Part shown: in pieces, positions 1 through 9,322 of the stretch
How positions within the stretch are numbered: the stretch's first letter is position 1
Layout of the letters: each line of letters starts with the position of its first letter
Origin: Flavobacterium gillisiae
Lineage (GTDB): Bacteria; Bacteroidota; Bacteroidia; Flavobacteriales; Flavobacteriaceae
Assembly: GCF_900107635.1 (NCBI RefSeq)
Contig: NZ_FNRD01000010.1
Span: 62,001-126,000, forward strand
Reading direction: 5' to 3'
Length of the DNA stretch: 64,000 bases
Made by a program: the position numbers and the translations under genes
Notes under the pieces: generated by a model
Database searches by the model: none
Seen by the model: only the letters and a program-made list of their open reading frames with translations
Told to the model about the DNA's origin: nothing

Positions 1-865
1 AAAGAGGAATATCCTTGTCTTGTATTTGATCTAAAGCATTTAAATAATCGGTAGCATTTTTGTTTAAATACTTGTAGCAGAATTGCATGCGCGAGAAGCG
101 ATTGTCTAAAGAGTTGTTGTTATTTTCTTTTTTTTGATATAGAGTGATAAGCTTTTTTAAATGGTCATCCTTTACTAAATCAAGGTTTAAGGATTGAAAG
201 GTATTTGAATCACCGTATAAAGTATCTTTTGACTTTGCGAAAATGGAGGTTTCTATATTCCAAGAATATAGAGTTTTAGTGAAGTAATTAATGTTTTCAT
301 TCAATAGGAACTCATATAAATTTTGTTCGTTTAGTTTTTCTGGAGAATAATAGTCAAATAGAGATTGATAGGACTTCAGAGAAGCTTTTTTTAAAATTGC
401 TTCGTTTGCGATGCTTTTGGCGAATGCAAGGCTAATTTGCTTTTTAAAATTTTTATTTGACCATAATAGAAAATCAGTATCTAAGCTGTCTGTAGTGGTT
501 CTATTGTATATTTTACCGTTGTTCTCTGAATAATAGTCATTCAAGCATTTTGCATAAATCAAATTCAAAATTGCTTTTGACGGCTCTGAAACGGTTTTTA
601 TTTGGTGTTTTAGATTGTTTAAAATTTTGGTTTGGGAGTCTTCTTCTACTGTTTGAATGTATTTTGAATTATAAAAGAAACATCGTATCAGCTGTTCTTC
701 ATTATTACTGGAAACGGCTTTGTTGTATATTTTATCTACGAGAGTATGTGCTGATTTAATTTTGCCTGCTTTTTCTAATGCGATAACGGCATCCCATTTT
801 TTGTCAAATTGTTGGGCTATTACGGGCAGAGATGTCAAAAGGAAGAATAAGAATAATTTTTTCAT
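1..865 (-). CDS. Alpha-2-macroglobulin family protein, N-terminal part (cut by window edge)
   Basis: The frame starts at an ATG at 865 and is still open at base 1, so about the first 288 residues are visible. The protein begins MKKLFLFFLLTSLPVIAQ, a clear Sec signal peptide. The mature part contains KIYNKAVSSNNEEQLIR and DYYSENNGKIYNRT, which resemble the N-terminus of the very large (about 1,900 residue) Bacteroidota alpha-2-macroglobulin-like proteins. In characterised bacterial relatives these act in the envelope as protease traps. The thioester and bait regions, which would prove the family, lie outside the window. The gene is divergent from the TPR gene at 1149 across a 283-base gap. The family call rests on N-terminal resemblance only. 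Confidence 0.65.
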   Translation of the reverse strand, partial: MKKLFLFFLLTSLPVIAQQFDKKWDAVIALEKAGKIKSAHTLVDKIYNKAVSSNNEEQLIRCFFYNSKYIQTVEEDSQTKILNNLKHQIKTVSEPSKAILNLIYAKCLNDYYSENNGKIYNRTTTDSLDTDFLLWSNKNFKKQISLAFAKSIANEAILKKASLKSYQSLFDYYSPEKLNEQNLYEFLLNENINYFTKTLYSWNIETSIFAKSKDTLYGDSNTFQSLNLDLVKDDHLKKLITLYQKKENNNNSLDNRFSRMQFCYKYLNKNATDYLNALDQIQDKDIPL

Positions 866-1148
866 GCAGCTTTATAAAAATTAAAATATTTTATCACGTG
901 AATATAAGACTATTTATTGTAAGTTTTTATTTATTTTTCTGTTGCGATTAGTATAACCAGCATTTTTAATAATGAGTAGAATTCTATTTCTTTTAAGTTT
1001 TTGGCAAAAATTATTGGAGAGACTACTACCTGTTCTTGAAGAATTAAATCGCATCTCTGTAATAAATGAGGTAGATTTTTTAGTTTAAAATGTCAAAGCT
1101 TTCATAATGATACCGGATTACAATTATAAATTTCCTTATTTTTGAGGA

Positions 1149-1853
1149 ATGAAACAAATTGTATATCTCTTTTTATTCTTACCAATGATGATTTGGTCCC
1201 AATCCAGTTTTGACAAAGCAGAGAAACTATTCAAAGAGGAGAAGTACGAACAAGCGCAACCTATCTTTGAAGCATTGTTGAAAACAGATCCATCAAATTT
1301 AAAAATAATTGAGTATTTAGGTGATATTGCAGGTAGTCGCAAGTCATGGGAAGAAGCTATAGGTTATTATGAAAAACTGAAGGACTTAAAGCCATCAGAG
1401 GCCGATTATTTTTACAAATTTGGAGGAGCAACTGGGATGCGCGCTTTGGAAGTAAATAAATTTAGAGCTCTTGGAATGATAGATGATATTAGAGAATCAT
1501 TCGAAAAAGCAATTAAACTTGATCCAGGACATATTGATTCGAGATGGGCTTTGATAGAGTTAAATATTCAGTTGCCAAGGATTGTAGGTGGCAGTGAAGG
1601 TAAAGCAATACGATACTCGAATGAATTGTTGAAATTATCTCCAGTTGATGGTTATATGTCAAGAGGTCGTATCGAAGAATATTATAAAAGGTATAAGGCT
1701 GCAGAGCTTCAGTACAAAAAAGCAATTGCGGTAGGCAGTTCGGTAGAGAGTTATAAAATGCTCGCCGACTTATATAAAAATAAGATGAATCAGCCTGAGA
1801 GAGCCAGAGTAACCTTGGAAGAATACAAGAAGAAGAATCAGGTCAATAAGTAA
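1149..1853 (+). CDS. Secreted tetratricopeptide-repeat protein
   Basis: 234 residues. The first 17 or so (MKQIVYLFLFLPMMIWSQ) form a signal peptide, so the protein is probably periplasmic. The rest is helical TPR-like sequence: about residues 20-54 (FKEEKYEQAQPIFEALLKTDP), 55-88 (SWEEAIGYYEKLKDLKP), 110-135 (SFEKAIKLDPGHIDSRWAL) and 175-205 (RYKAAELQYKKAIAVGS). TPR proteins are protein-protein scaffolds; no partner can be named from the sequence. It is 50 bases upstream of mpl on the same strand and may share its transcript. No catalytic motif is visible. Confidence 0.8.
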   Translation: MKQIVYLFLFLPMMIWSQSSFDKAEKLFKEEKYEQAQPIFEALLKTDPSNLKIIEYLGDIAGSRKSWEEAIGYYEKLKDLKPSEADYFYKFGGATGMRALEVNKFRALGMIDDIRESFEKAIKLDPGHIDSRWALIELNIQLPRIVGGSEGKAIRYSNELLKLSPVDGYMSRGRIEEYYKRYKAAELQYKKAIAVGSSVESYKMLADLYKNKMNQPERARVTLEEYKKKNQVNK

Positions 1854-1903
1854 TAATTTGTCTGGTTAATTTAACATACAAACGCATAATCGAATAAACA
1901 TAA

Positions 1904-3259
1904 ATGAGAACACATTTCATCGCCATAGGAGGGAGTGCTATGCACAACCTAGCATTAGCATTACATAACAAAGGATATAAAGTAACGGGAAGTGACGATG
2001 CAATCTTTGAGCCTTCTAAGTCGCGTTTAGATAAAAAAGGAATTCTACCTGCAGAATTGGGCTGGTTCCCAGAAAAAATCACAAATGATATTGAAGCAGT
2101 AATTTTGGGAATGCACGCTAAAGCGGATAACCCCGAATTATTGAAAGCACAGGAATTAGGGTTGAAAATTTATTCCTATCCAGAGTTCTTGTATGAGCAA
2201 TCAAAAAATAAAACACGTGTAGTTATAGGTGGTTCTCATGGGAAAACAACTATAACATCCATGATTCTTCATGTGATGCATTACCACGATATCGCTGTCG
2301 ACTATATGGTAGGGGCACAATTAGATGGTTTTGATACTATGGTTCATCTTACCGAAGAAAATGATTTTATCGTTTTAGAAGGAGATGAGTATTTGTCTTC
2401 GCCAATTGATAGAAGGCCCAAATTCCATTTGTATCAACCTAATATTGCTTTGATATCAGGAATCGCTTGGGATCATATCAATGTCTTTCCTACCTATGAG
2501 AATTATGTGGAACAGTTTGAGATTTTTGTCGAAAAAATTACTCGTGGCGGAATTTTAGTTTACAATGAAGATGATGCAGAAGTGAAACGTGTGTCAGAAG
2601 CAGCGATAAATCCAACCCGTAGATTACCCTATACTACTCCAAATTATAAAGTAGAGAACGGAACGACTCTGTTAGAAACTCCTGAGGGCGATATGCCTAT
2701 TGAGGTGTTTGGTGCTCATAATCTAAATAATTTGGCTGGAGCCAAATGGATTTGCCAAAACATGGGCGTTGACGAAGCTGATTTCTATGAAGCGATAGCT
2801 AGTTTTAAAGGAGCTTCAAAACGATTAGAAAAAATTGCGGAAAGTAAAAATAAAGTAGCTTATAAAGATTTTGCGCACTCACCAAGTAAGGTGGCTGCGA
2901 CGACCAAAGCCGTCAAAGAACAATATCCAGATAGAACTTTAGTTGCTTGTTTAGAATTGCATACGTACAGTAGTTTGAATTCGGAATTTTTGAAAGAATA
3001 CGAAGGAGCGTTGGAATATGCAGATATTGCGGTTGTTTTCTATTCTCCAGATGCGGTAAAAATCAAACAATTGGAAGAGGTTACCTACGATCAGATTGCT
3101 CAAGCTTTTAATAGAAAAGACTTGATTATCTATACAAATCCAAAAGACTTTAAAGAGTACCTGTTTAATTTAAATCTAGAAAACTCAGCATTACTGTTGA
3201 TGAGTTCAGGAAATTATGGTGGATTAAATTTTGATGAGGTAAAAGGATTGATTGAGTAA
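1904..3259 (+). CDS. mpl: UDP-N-acetylmuramate:L-alanyl-gamma-D-glutamyl-meso-diaminopimelate ligase (murein peptide ligase)
   Basis: 451 residues, the usual length for Mpl. This cytosolic ATP-dependent Mur ligase attaches the recycled tripeptide L-Ala-gamma-D-Glu-meso-DAP to UDP-MurNAc, returning old cell-wall peptide to peptidoglycan synthesis. Visible motifs are the N-terminal fold (IAIGGSAMHNLALAL), the ATP-binding loop GGSHGKTT at residues 109-116, the central LEGDEY and AWDHINVF segments, and the C-terminal YKDFAHSPSKV and MSSGNYGG motifs. The DFAHSP form and the N-terminal pattern fit Mpl better than MurC. A GNAT gene remnant follows immediately. Confidence 0.9.
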   Translation: MRTHFIAIGGSAMHNLALALHNKGYKVTGSDDAIFEPSKSRLDKKGILPAELGWFPEKITNDIEAVILGMHAKADNPELLKAQELGLKIYSYPEFLYEQSKNKTRVVIGGSHGKTTITSMILHVMHYHDIAVDYMVGAQLDGFDTMVHLTEENDFIVLEGDEYLSSPIDRRPKFHLYQPNIALISGIAWDHINVFPTYENYVEQFEIFVEKITRGGILVYNEDDAEVKRVSEAAINPTRRLPYTTPNYKVENGTTLLETPEGDMPIEVFGAHNLNNLAGAKWICQNMGVDEADFYEAIASFKGASKRLEKIAESKNKVAYKDFAHSPSKVAATTKAVKEQYPDRTLVACLELHTYSSLNSEFLKEYEGALEYADIAVVFYSPDAVKIKQLEEVTYDQIAQAFNRKDLIIYTNPKDFKEYLFNLNLENSALLLMSSGNYGGLNFDEVKGLIE

Positions 3260-3277
3260 TTGTTCAATGGATTAAAA

Positions 3278-3737
3278 ATGGATGATAACATAAGGTTCAG
3301 TAAAACGACTAGCAAAAATGAAGATTTTATAACTTTGGTAGCAGCATTAGATCAAAGTCTATGGGAAAGTTATCCAGAACTGAAATCTGATTATTGGGGA
3401 AATAATATTTTAGAAATAAACCCTAATGTTGTGGTTATGTATCGAGATAACAAGGCGGTTGCTTGTGGGTGCTTTAAGAAAAAGGGAAAAGATGCGATTG
3501 AAATAAAGCGTATGTTTGTTTTACCTGAAGCTAGAGGTAATGGTTTTGCACAAAATATTTTACAGGAACTAGAACAATGGGGTGTAGAGTTAGGGTTTTC
3601 GTTTTCAGTTTTGGAAACCTTGTATTAGACAGACAGAGGCTATTGGTATGTATCAGAAATGTGGCTACGCGATAGTTGAGAATTATGAGCCCTACCTGGG
3701 TTTGAAAAATAGTATTTGCATGCGGAAACAAATTTAA
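3278..3737 (+). pseudogene. GNAT-family acetyltransferase broken by a +1 frameshift
   Basis: The frame from the ATG at 3278 (MDDNIRFSK) encodes a GNAT fold and includes the acetyl-CoA binding segment MFVLPEARGNGFAQNIL, with the R-x-x-G-x-G/A type loop. It stops early at the TAG at 3626-3628, right after LET. The next frame carries the missing C-terminal part: ATT at 3624 opens IRQTEAIGMYQKCGYAIV and runs to a TAA at 3735-3737. Removing one base around 3618-3623 restores a typical ~152-residue acetyltransferase. It is either a recent pseudogene or a one-base sequencing error. radC starts 11 bases downstream. Confidence 0.8.
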
Positions 3738-3748
3738 AGAATTAGCCA

Positions 3749-4444
3749 ATGTCTGAAAACGCTTTTTTCCCTATTACTAATTGGTCCGAAGACGATAAAC
3801 CACGTGAAAAGCTAATGCTTAAAGGCAAAAGTGCGCTGAGTGATGCTGAATTAATTGCTATTTTAATTGGCTCTGGAAGTCGAAATGAATCGGCGGTAGA
3901 TTTAAGTAAAAGGATTTTAAAGAGTGTCGATAATAACCTCAATGCCTTAGGGAAGTTGTCTATTTCACAGTTAATGGTTTTTAAAGGAATAGGCGAGGCC
4001 AAAGCAATTTCCATTATCGCCGCATTAGAATTAGGGAGACGAAGAAGATCTGAAGATGCGGTAGAATTGGTTAAAATCACTTCGAGTAAAATGATTTTCG
4101 AGATTATGCAACCTATAATTGGTGAATTGCCGCATGAAGAGTTTTGGATCGTTTATTTGAATAATTCAAACAAGATTCTGTCAAAATCGCAATTGAGTAA
4201 GGGCGGAATTACTGGAACTTTAGTAGATGTGAGATTGGTTTTTAAAATGGCACTTGAAATGGGAGCAACTGGATTGATACTATGTCACAACCATCCTTCA
4301 GGAACATTAGTCCCAAGTGAAGCCGATAAACAAATAACCAAGAAATTAAGAACTGCCGGAGACAGCCTAGAAATAAAAGTGTTAGATCATTTAATTGTGA
4401 CCGAATTTGGTTATTTTAGTTTTGTTGACGAAGGAATATTTTAA
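3749..4444 (+). CDS. radC: RadC family DNA repair/JAB-domain protein
   Basis: 231 residues, normal for chromosomal RadC. The N-terminal part has a helix-hairpin-helix segment (KGIGEAKA, residues 79-86). The C-terminal half is a JAB/MPN-like metalloprotease-type domain with the JAMM zinc ligands H180-N-H182-P-S-G and D193, and candidate glutamates at 130-131. The family was named for a repair phenotype later shown not to belong to it, and its biochemical role is unsettled, so the name is a family label. It lies between the broken GNAT gene and a HAD phosphatase, all on the plus strand with short gaps. Confidence 0.9.
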   Translation: MSENAFFPITNWSEDDKPREKLMLKGKSALSDAELIAILIGSGSRNESAVDLSKRILKSVDNNLNALGKLSISQLMVFKGIGEAKAISIIAALELGRRRRSEDAVELVKITSSKMIFEIMQPIIGELPHEEFWIVYLNNSNKILSKSQLSKGGITGTLVDVRLVFKMALEMGATGLILCHNHPSGTLVPSEADKQITKKLRTAGDSLEIKVLDHLIVTEFGYFSFVDEGIF

Positions 4445-4455
4445 AAAGAATTAAA

Positions 4456-5145
4456 ATGAAAATTGAGAATATAAAAGATGTCTTTTTTGACTTAGATCAT
4501 ACGCTTTGGGATTTTGATAAAAATTCAGAGATGACTTTTGAAGGGATCTTTCAAAGAAGTCACCCCGAAGTAGAAATTAAGATTTTCATCGAAAAATACG
4601 TGCCCATAAATCAGGCGTGCTGGAAATTGTATCAATACGATAAGATTTCACATGAGGAATTGCGATACAATAGGTTGAAACATTCTTTTGATGCAATCAA
4701 TTATTTCGTTTCTGATGAGCAAATTGAAAGCATAGCGCAGGAATACATCCAATTATTACCAGATAATAACCATCTTTTTGATGGGACTTTTGAGATTTTG
4801 GATTATTTAAATGAAAATTATAAGCTGCACATCATTACTAATGGTTTTGCGGACGTCCAACAAAGGAAAATTAAAAATTCTAAGTTGCATGACTATTTTC
4901 ATACCATTACAAATTCTGATATGGCAGGGGTAAAGAAGCCCAATCCCATTATTTTTGAATATGCGTTAGATTTGGCTAAAGCCAAAAAAGAAAACAGTAT
5001 CATGATAGGAGATTCTCTTGATGCTGATGTACAAGGAGCTCTAGATATGGGGCTGGACGCCATTTTTTTTAATGAAAACAAAACCCAGATTGGGAATCAT
5101 ATCAAACAAGTAAACCATTTATTAGAATTAAAAAATTACCTTTAA
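4456..5145 (+). CDS. HAD-superfamily hydrolase, YjjG-type (noncanonical pyrimidine nucleotidase family)
   Basis: 229 residues. The HAD motifs are complete: motif I FFDLDHTLWD with the nucleophile Asp12 and acid/base Asp14; motif II IITNG around residues 126-130; motif III lysine in GVKKPNP (160-161); motif IV IGDSLDAD with Asp186 and Asp191. The helical cap between motifs I and II and the TLWDF signature fit the YjjG group, which dephosphorylates non-standard pyrimidine nucleotides. Substrate is inferred from the family only. It begins 11 bases after radC, and the next reading frame opens 3 bases after its stop, suggesting co-transcription. Confidence 0.85.
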   Translation: MKIENIKDVFFDLDHTLWDFDKNSEMTFEGIFQRSHPEVEIKIFIEKYVPINQACWKLYQYDKISHEELRYNRLKHSFDAINYFVSDEQIESIAQEYIQLLPDNNHLFDGTFEILDYLNENYKLHIITNGFADVQQRKIKNSKLHDYFHTITNSDMAGVKKPNPIIFEYALDLAKAKKENSIMIGDSLDADVQGALDMGLDAIFFNENKTQIGNHIKQVNHLLELKNYL

Positions 5146-5213
5146 ATTATGAGAAAATATATTTTGTTACTGCAGGAAATAGTTACTCGCAGTCTGTAAA
5201 TGATTATAAAGCG

Positions 5214-5894
5214 GTGATTGTTCCCGTGAAATTTGATTTCCTGAAAGAGGAAAATCAATACCGTCTTACGACCTTGTCAAAATTCAATTTAAAGAAGGCC
5301 GGTTTTGAGGCTTTTTATAACAATGAAACGACGCCAATGGGGTTTGGCGAAAGATGTGATTTGTTGTATTTTGATTTGCAAAAAGAAGGTGGTTTTTTGA
5401 TTACTAAACTATTCATTACTTTAAAAGACTGCAATGGAAAGATTGTTTTTCAATCAGCTACTGGAAGAAGTAAAGAAAAAGATTATGAAGCGGCTTATAC
5501 AGAATGCTTGAGTCAAGCTTTCGAATCGGTAGAAGCTTTAAACTATAAGTATAATGGAGCTAAAGCTGAATCTAATATTGGCATGAAGTCAATCAAAGAA
5601 GAGATAGTTGAAGTAAGGGAAGTGGTAGTAGAGAAAGTTGCTGTACCTGTGAAGGAAATCAACTCAGAAACATCTGTTAAATTCCTTTATGCACAGCCGG
5701 TAGCCAATGGATATCAATTAGTAGATACTACGCCAAAAGTGGTGATGAAAGTATTTAAAACATCTAGCCCTAGTTGTTTCATAGCAATAAAAGGGGATAA
5801 TCAAGGAGTTTTAATTGCTAAAGGAGCAGATTGGTTTTTTCAATACTATAAAAACGAAAATTTAATTTCAGAAAAAATCGAAGTTAAGTTTTAA
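5214..5894 (+). CDS. Conserved hypothetical protein with a disrupted 5' end
   Basis: I do not recognise a function. The open frame gives 226 residues from a GTG at 5214. The natural start looks to be the ATG at 5149, three bases after the HAD gene, which encodes the beginning of a signal peptide (MRKYILLL) but hits a stop after 16 codons. The body frame, read upstream, gives AGNSYSQSVNDYKAV, which looks like the signal-peptide end and mature N-terminus. A deletion of one base (or 3n+1 bases) around 5169-5174 would explain this. The body has a mixed alpha/beta look with a conserved-looking end (GDNQGVLIAKGADWFFQYY). If only the GTG form is made, the product would lose its export signal. Confidence 0.6.
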   Translation: MIVPVKFDFLKEENQYRLTTLSKFNLKKAGFEAFYNNETTPMGFGERCDLLYFDLQKEGGFLITKLFITLKDCNGKIVFQSATGRSKEKDYEAAYTECLSQAFESVEALNYKYNGAKAESNIGMKSIKEEIVEVREVVVEKVAVPVKEINSETSVKFLYAQPVANGYQLVDTTPKVVMKVFKTSSPSCFIAIKGDNQGVLIAKGADWFFQYYKNENLISEKIEVKF

Positions 5895-5921
5895 ATAGAT
5901 TTATAATTCCGAAAATTAAAA

Positions 5922-5962
5922 AGGTTCTAAGAAGTACAGCTAAGCGTTACTTCTTAGAACCT
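5922..5962. terminator. Bidirectional hairpin terminator between convergent genes
   Basis: A perfect 15-bp stem (AGGTTCTAAGAAGTA at 5922-5936 with TACTTCTTAGAACCT at 5948-5962) encloses an 11-base loop. It lies between the hypothetical gene on the plus strand and rarA on the minus strand. A-rich sequence on the left and T-rich on the right give partial U-tracts in both directions. Confidence 0.75.
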
Positions 5963-5968
5963 CTTTCG

Positions 5969-7246
5969 TTAATAACCGTATTTTCCTTTCCAACGATTTT
6001 TTAAAAAATCTCTGGTTGTATTTTCTCTGGAATTATTTCCAGGAACATATAGCGGTGTGTTTTTGACTGCGTCAGGCAAAAATTCCTGGTCGGCAAAATT
6101 ATTGGCAAAGTCATGCGAGTATTTATATTCGTCACCGTAACCTAATTCTTTCATTAGTTTAGTAGGTGCATTTCGCAAATGGATAGGGACGGGTAGGTCA
6201 CCAGTTTGCTTTACTAACTGTTGGGCTGTGCCAATTGCTAAATAGGAGGCATTGCTTTTTGGAGACGTAGCTAAATAGATGGCACATTGACTTAAGATTA
6301 TCCGACTTTCTGGATAGCCGATTGTTGCAACTGCTTGAAAAGTGTTGTTAGCCATTATGAAAGCTGTAGGGTTCGCATTTCCAATATCTTCACTTGATAG
6401 AATAAGCATTCTTCGAGCAATAAATTTGACGTCTTCTCCACCTTCAATCATTCTGGCAAGCCAGTAAACAGCTCCATTAGGATCGCTGCCACGAATTGAC
6501 TTTATAAATGCCGAAACGATGTCATAATGTTGTTCACCACTTTTGTCATATAATACTGTGTTTTGCTGTACCAATGCAAAAACCCTATCGTTGGTGATGG
6601 TGATTTCAGTTTCAGCGGATGCATTTACGACTAGTTCAAATATATTTAATAGCTTACGTCCGTCGCCGCCAGAAAGTCGCAATAACGCCTCTGTTTCCTT
6701 TAATTCAATGTTTTTTGAGGCGAGAAGCTCGTCCGTTTTCAAAGCGCGTTGTAATAAGGACTCTAAATCGTCTTTTGTGAACGCATTTAGGATATAAACT
6801 TGACAGCGGGACAATAAGGCGGGAATAACTTCAAAGCTGGGGTTTTCGGTTGTGGCACCTATTAAAGTGATCCATCCTTTTTCAACTGCGGCTAATAAAG
6901 AATCCTGCTGTGATTTACTAAAACGATGAATTTCATCTATAAATAAAATCGGATTCTTAGTAGTAAAAAGGCCTCCGCTTTGTTTTGCTTTTTCAATTAC
7001 ATCCCTGATGTCTTTCACGCCTGAATTGATGGCGCTTAAAATATAAAAAGGACGTTTTGATTCTTGCGCAATGATTTGTGCTAATGTCGTTTTGCCCGTT
7101 CCCGGCGGGCCCCATAGTATTAGTGAAGGGATAATTCCTTTTGCTATTTGTTGGGTTAAAGAACCATTTGGTCCCACAAGATGGGATTGACTTATGTAGT
7201 CGTCTAGTTTTTGTGGGCGTATTCTTTCTGCTAAAGGTGCTTCCAT
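5969..7246 (-). CDS. rarA: Replication-associated recombination protein A (AAA+ ATPase, MgsA/RarA/WRNIP1 family)
   Basis: 425 residues, full length. Near the N-terminus are the Walker A motif GPPGTGKTT at 46-54 and Walker B FIDEIHRF around 102-108, followed by the sensor-type [11 protein letters not shown] segment. The C-terminal half holds the MgsA tetramerisation region ([22 protein letters not shown] and the [14 protein letters not shown] stretch). The protein is related to clamp-loader ATPases and acts at stalled replication forks with SSB. It is convergent with the hypothetical gene upstream in coordinates and separated from it by a strong bidirectional hairpin. Confidence 0.93.
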   Translation of the reverse strand: MEAPLAERIRPQKLDDYISQSHLVGPNGSLTQQIAKGIIPSLILWGPPGTGKTTLAQIIAQESKRPFYILSAINSGVKDIRDVIEKAKQSGGLFTTKNPILFIDEIHRFSKSQQDSLLAAVEKGWITLIGATTENPSFEVIPALLSRCQVYILNAFTKDDLESLLQRALKTDELLASKNIELKETEALLRLSGGDGRKLLNIFELVVNASAETEITITNDRVFALVQQNTVLYDKSGEQHYDIVSAFIKSIRGSDPNGAVYWLARMIEGGEDVKFIARRMLILSSEDIGNANPTAFIMANNTFQAVATIGYPESRIILSQCAIYLATSPKSNASYLAIGTAQQLVKQTGDLPVPIHLRNAPTKLMKELGYGDEYKYSHDFANNFADQEFLPDAVKNTPLYVPGNNSRENTTRDFLKNRWKGKYGY

Positions 7247-7470
7247 TTGTCTTTTTAAATCTGAAATCTAAATTCGTTAATCTTCAATCGTAAATCAAAA
7301 TAACTTTGAATATTCAAATTTATGATATTGCAACCACCAAATCAACAAATATTCTAATTACCTAGTTAACTTTATGACAAAATAGCACTAGATTTACTTT
7401 GGTTCTGTTTTTGAAATCAATAGTTCAGTGTCAATATCAATTCCGATTTCTATAACTCAAAATCTAAAAA

Positions 7471-8247
7471 ATGAACGACAATCAATTCAAGTTTACCAAT
7501 GCTGTTGTAGGAGTGCCACTTTTTTTCGTGTTGTTCCTTTGGTTTATCTATTGGATGGAAATTCGATTTGGTTTTGATTTTGATAGAAACGGAATCTATC
7601 CTCGTACATTCTCTGGTTTACAAGGAGTTGTTTTTAGTCCTTTCATTCATTCAGATTTGAATCATCTTTACAATAATTCGATGCCTTTGCTAGTTTTGTT
7701 AGCGGCTTTACAGTTTTTTTATGCAAAACAATCGTACGCAGTTATAGGATATGGTATTTTGTTTTCTGGGATTTTGACCTGGTTAATTGGTAGGTCAAAC
7801 TATCATATTGGAGCCAGTGGGTTAATCTATGTTCTAGTCGCCTTCATCTTTTTTAAAGGAATATTGACCAGATATTATCGTTTAGTTGCTTTATCCCTTG
7901 CTGTGATAATCATATATGGAGGAATGCTTTGGTATGTTTTTCCAAAGGTAGATGATACCATTTCCTGGGAAGGGCATTTGGCAGGTTTGATAAGTGGTTT
8001 TGTGCTTTCTTTCGTTTATAAGACACCAGAGTATAAAAAGCCAGTCAAATACGATTGGGAACAGCCTGATTATGATTCCACAGATGATAAATTTATGCAA
8101 CGTTTTGACGAGAACGGGAATTTTGTGAATAGTCCAGTAGTAGAAGAGGAAGAGGCTGGATTAATGTCAGGTTATTTCACCTCAAATGTAGCCGTGGATT
8201 ATGAGATTGTTGTAAATAAAAAAAATGAATCAAAACCGGAGTCTTGA
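7471..8247 (+). CDS. Rhomboid-family intramembrane serine protease
   Basis: 258 residues with about six membrane segments. The catalytic serine motif GASG falls at residues 114-117 (Ser116), and the partner histidine is His169 in WEGHLAGLISG. The H-x-x-x-N type segment HSDLNHLYNNS (60-70) matches the conserved rhomboid membrane-entry region that helps form the oxyanion hole. After the last membrane helix an acidic hydrophilic tail of about 70 residues follows, presumably cytoplasmic. Substrates cannot be predicted. It stands alone on the plus strand between the minus-strand rarA and rlmB genes. Confidence 0.9.
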   Translation: MNDNQFKFTNAVVGVPLFFVLFLWFIYWMEIRFGFDFDRNGIYPRTFSGLQGVVFSPFIHSDLNHLYNNSMPLLVLLAALQFFYAKQSYAVIGYGILFSGILTWLIGRSNYHIGASGLIYVLVAFIFFKGILTRYYRLVALSLAVIIIYGGMLWYVFPKVDDTISWEGHLAGLISGFVLSFVYKTPEYKKPVKYDWEQPDYDSTDDKFMQRFDENGNFVNSPVVEEEEAGLMSGYFTSNVAVDYEIVVNKKNESKPES

Positions 8248-8259
8248 TTCATTTTTTTT
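8221..8259 (+). terminator. Terminator overlapping the rhomboid gene 3' end
   Basis: A 13-bp stem (AAAAATGAATCAA at 8221-8233 with TTGATTCATTTTT at 8244-8256) has a 10-base loop and ends in a run of T. The stop codon TGA (8245-8247) is inside the stem. The A-run on the left side also gives a U-tract to transcripts from rlmB, so it may work in both directions. Confidence 0.75.
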
Positions 8260-8283
8260 ATCTAGAATTCCCTTTAATAAGGC

Positions 8284-9018
8284 TTAGCTTCTTTGTCTTA
8301 GTACTTCGTATAAAAAAGCACCACAAGCAACAGATACATTTAAAGATCCAATAGTTCCAAACATAGGCAGTTTAGCTTTTTCGTCTACAATCTTCAATAC
8401 TGATGGGTTTACACCACGATCTTCAGATCCCATTATAATTGCTACGGGCTCGTTTAAGGAAACGTTATAAATAGTAGTGTCTGTCTTTTCGGTGGCAGCA
8501 ATAGTTTTAATTCCGCTCGCTTGCAAAAGAAAGATAGCGTCTTTGATATGTTCTACTTTACAAATAGGTATATTAAATACTGCTCCTGCTGATGTTTTTA
8601 CAGTATCGCCATTTACTGGAGCTGAACCTGCTTTTTGAACTATAATACCGTTTACTCCAGTACATTCAGCAGTTCTGATGATAGCACCAAAATTACGTGC
8701 GTCAGAAATCTGATCTAGTATAAGAAATAATGGTTTTTTTCCGTTTTCAACCACGGTTTCAATCAAGGTCTCTAAATCAAAAAAGGAAATAGGAGAGATA
8801 CTTGCTACAGCACCTTGGTGATTGTTTGGCGTTAATCGATTTAATTTTTCTACAGGAACATAAGAGAAGTTTACATTGGCACGCTTCATCACTTTCATTA
8901 AGTCTTTCATTAATTCGCTGCTCGCTTCTTTCTGAATATAGACTTTGTCTACTGTAGTACCTGCTTGAATAGCTTCGATTATTGCTCTAATCCCAAATAT
9001 TTGATGTTCTTTTTCCAT
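8284..9018 (-). CDS. rlmB: 23S rRNA 2'-O-ribose methyltransferase RlmB (TrmH/SpoU family)
   Basis: 244 residues. The N-terminal substrate-binding domain begins GIRAIIEAIQAGTTVDKVYI. The C-terminal SPOUT domain shows motif 1 (DARNFGAIIRTAECTG), motif 2 (IIMGSEDRGV) and motif 3 (GSLNVSVACGAFLYEVLRQR), which form the trefoil-knot SAM site. The family methylates the ribose of a conserved G in domain V of 23S rRNA (G2251 in E. coli). A -7-like TATCTTTG (minus strand, 9023-9030) lies only four bases before the ATG, so the mRNA may have almost no leader. Confidence 0.92.
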   Translation of the reverse strand: MEKEHQIFGIRAIIEAIQAGTTVDKVYIQKEASSELMKDLMKVMKRANVNFSYVPVEKLNRLTPNNHQGAVASISPISFFDLETLIETVVENGKKPLFLILDQISDARNFGAIIRTAECTGVNGIIVQKAGSAPVNGDTVKTSAGAVFNIPICKVEHIKDAIFLLQASGIKTIAATEKTDTTIYNVSLNEPVAIIMGSEDRGVNPSVLKIVDEKAKLPMFGTIGSLNVSVACGAFLYEVLRQRS

Positions 9019-9270
9019 GGCGCAAAGATATAAAAAAAAAGCACGAGTTTTTGAATGGAAATTTTAATAATATTTAATCGGATAATGTTGTTCTTTTTTT
9101 GGTCGTGGCTACTGTAGATAATGGATTGACGTAAGCATATGGACAATGTAGGATAATAGTATGGACACTATTAACAAGTTATTAGATGAGCAACATTTGA
9201 AGAAAGGAAGTTGTGTTTTATTCAATTGATAGTGATTTAATATTACATTTTATTCAGATTTGGCAATAAA
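9019..9270. other. Intergenic region with no recognised gene
   Basis: AT-rich spacer between the divergent-side end of rlmB and the SusD terminator. It holds the putative rlmB -7 element at 9023-9030. The longest frame starting with ATG (from about 9161) is only 22 codons and has no recognisable content. Confidence 0.6.
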
Positions 9271-9295
9271 AAAGGCTACCCATTGGGTAGCCTTT
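9271..9295 (-). terminator. Rho-independent terminator of the SusC/SusD operon
   Basis: A perfect 11-bp stem (AAAGGCTACCC with GGGTAGCCTTT) encloses a three-base loop. On the minus strand it is followed by a U-tract from the A-run at 9268-9273. It lies 28 bases after the SusD stop codon. Confidence 0.85.
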
Positions 9296-9322
9296 AATAG
9301 ATTTTAATCTAACAATAGTTTC

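Noticed and set aside
972..1088. A 38-codon frame starting MSRILFLLSFWQKLLERLL
   Set aside because: It could encode a short amphipathic peptide, but it has no recognised family and lies in the divergent promoter region between two genes.
3260..3277. A TTG start for the broken GNAT gene directly after the mpl stop
   Set aside because: The ATG at 3278 gives a normal GNAT N-terminus; the TTG adds six residues of no family likeness.
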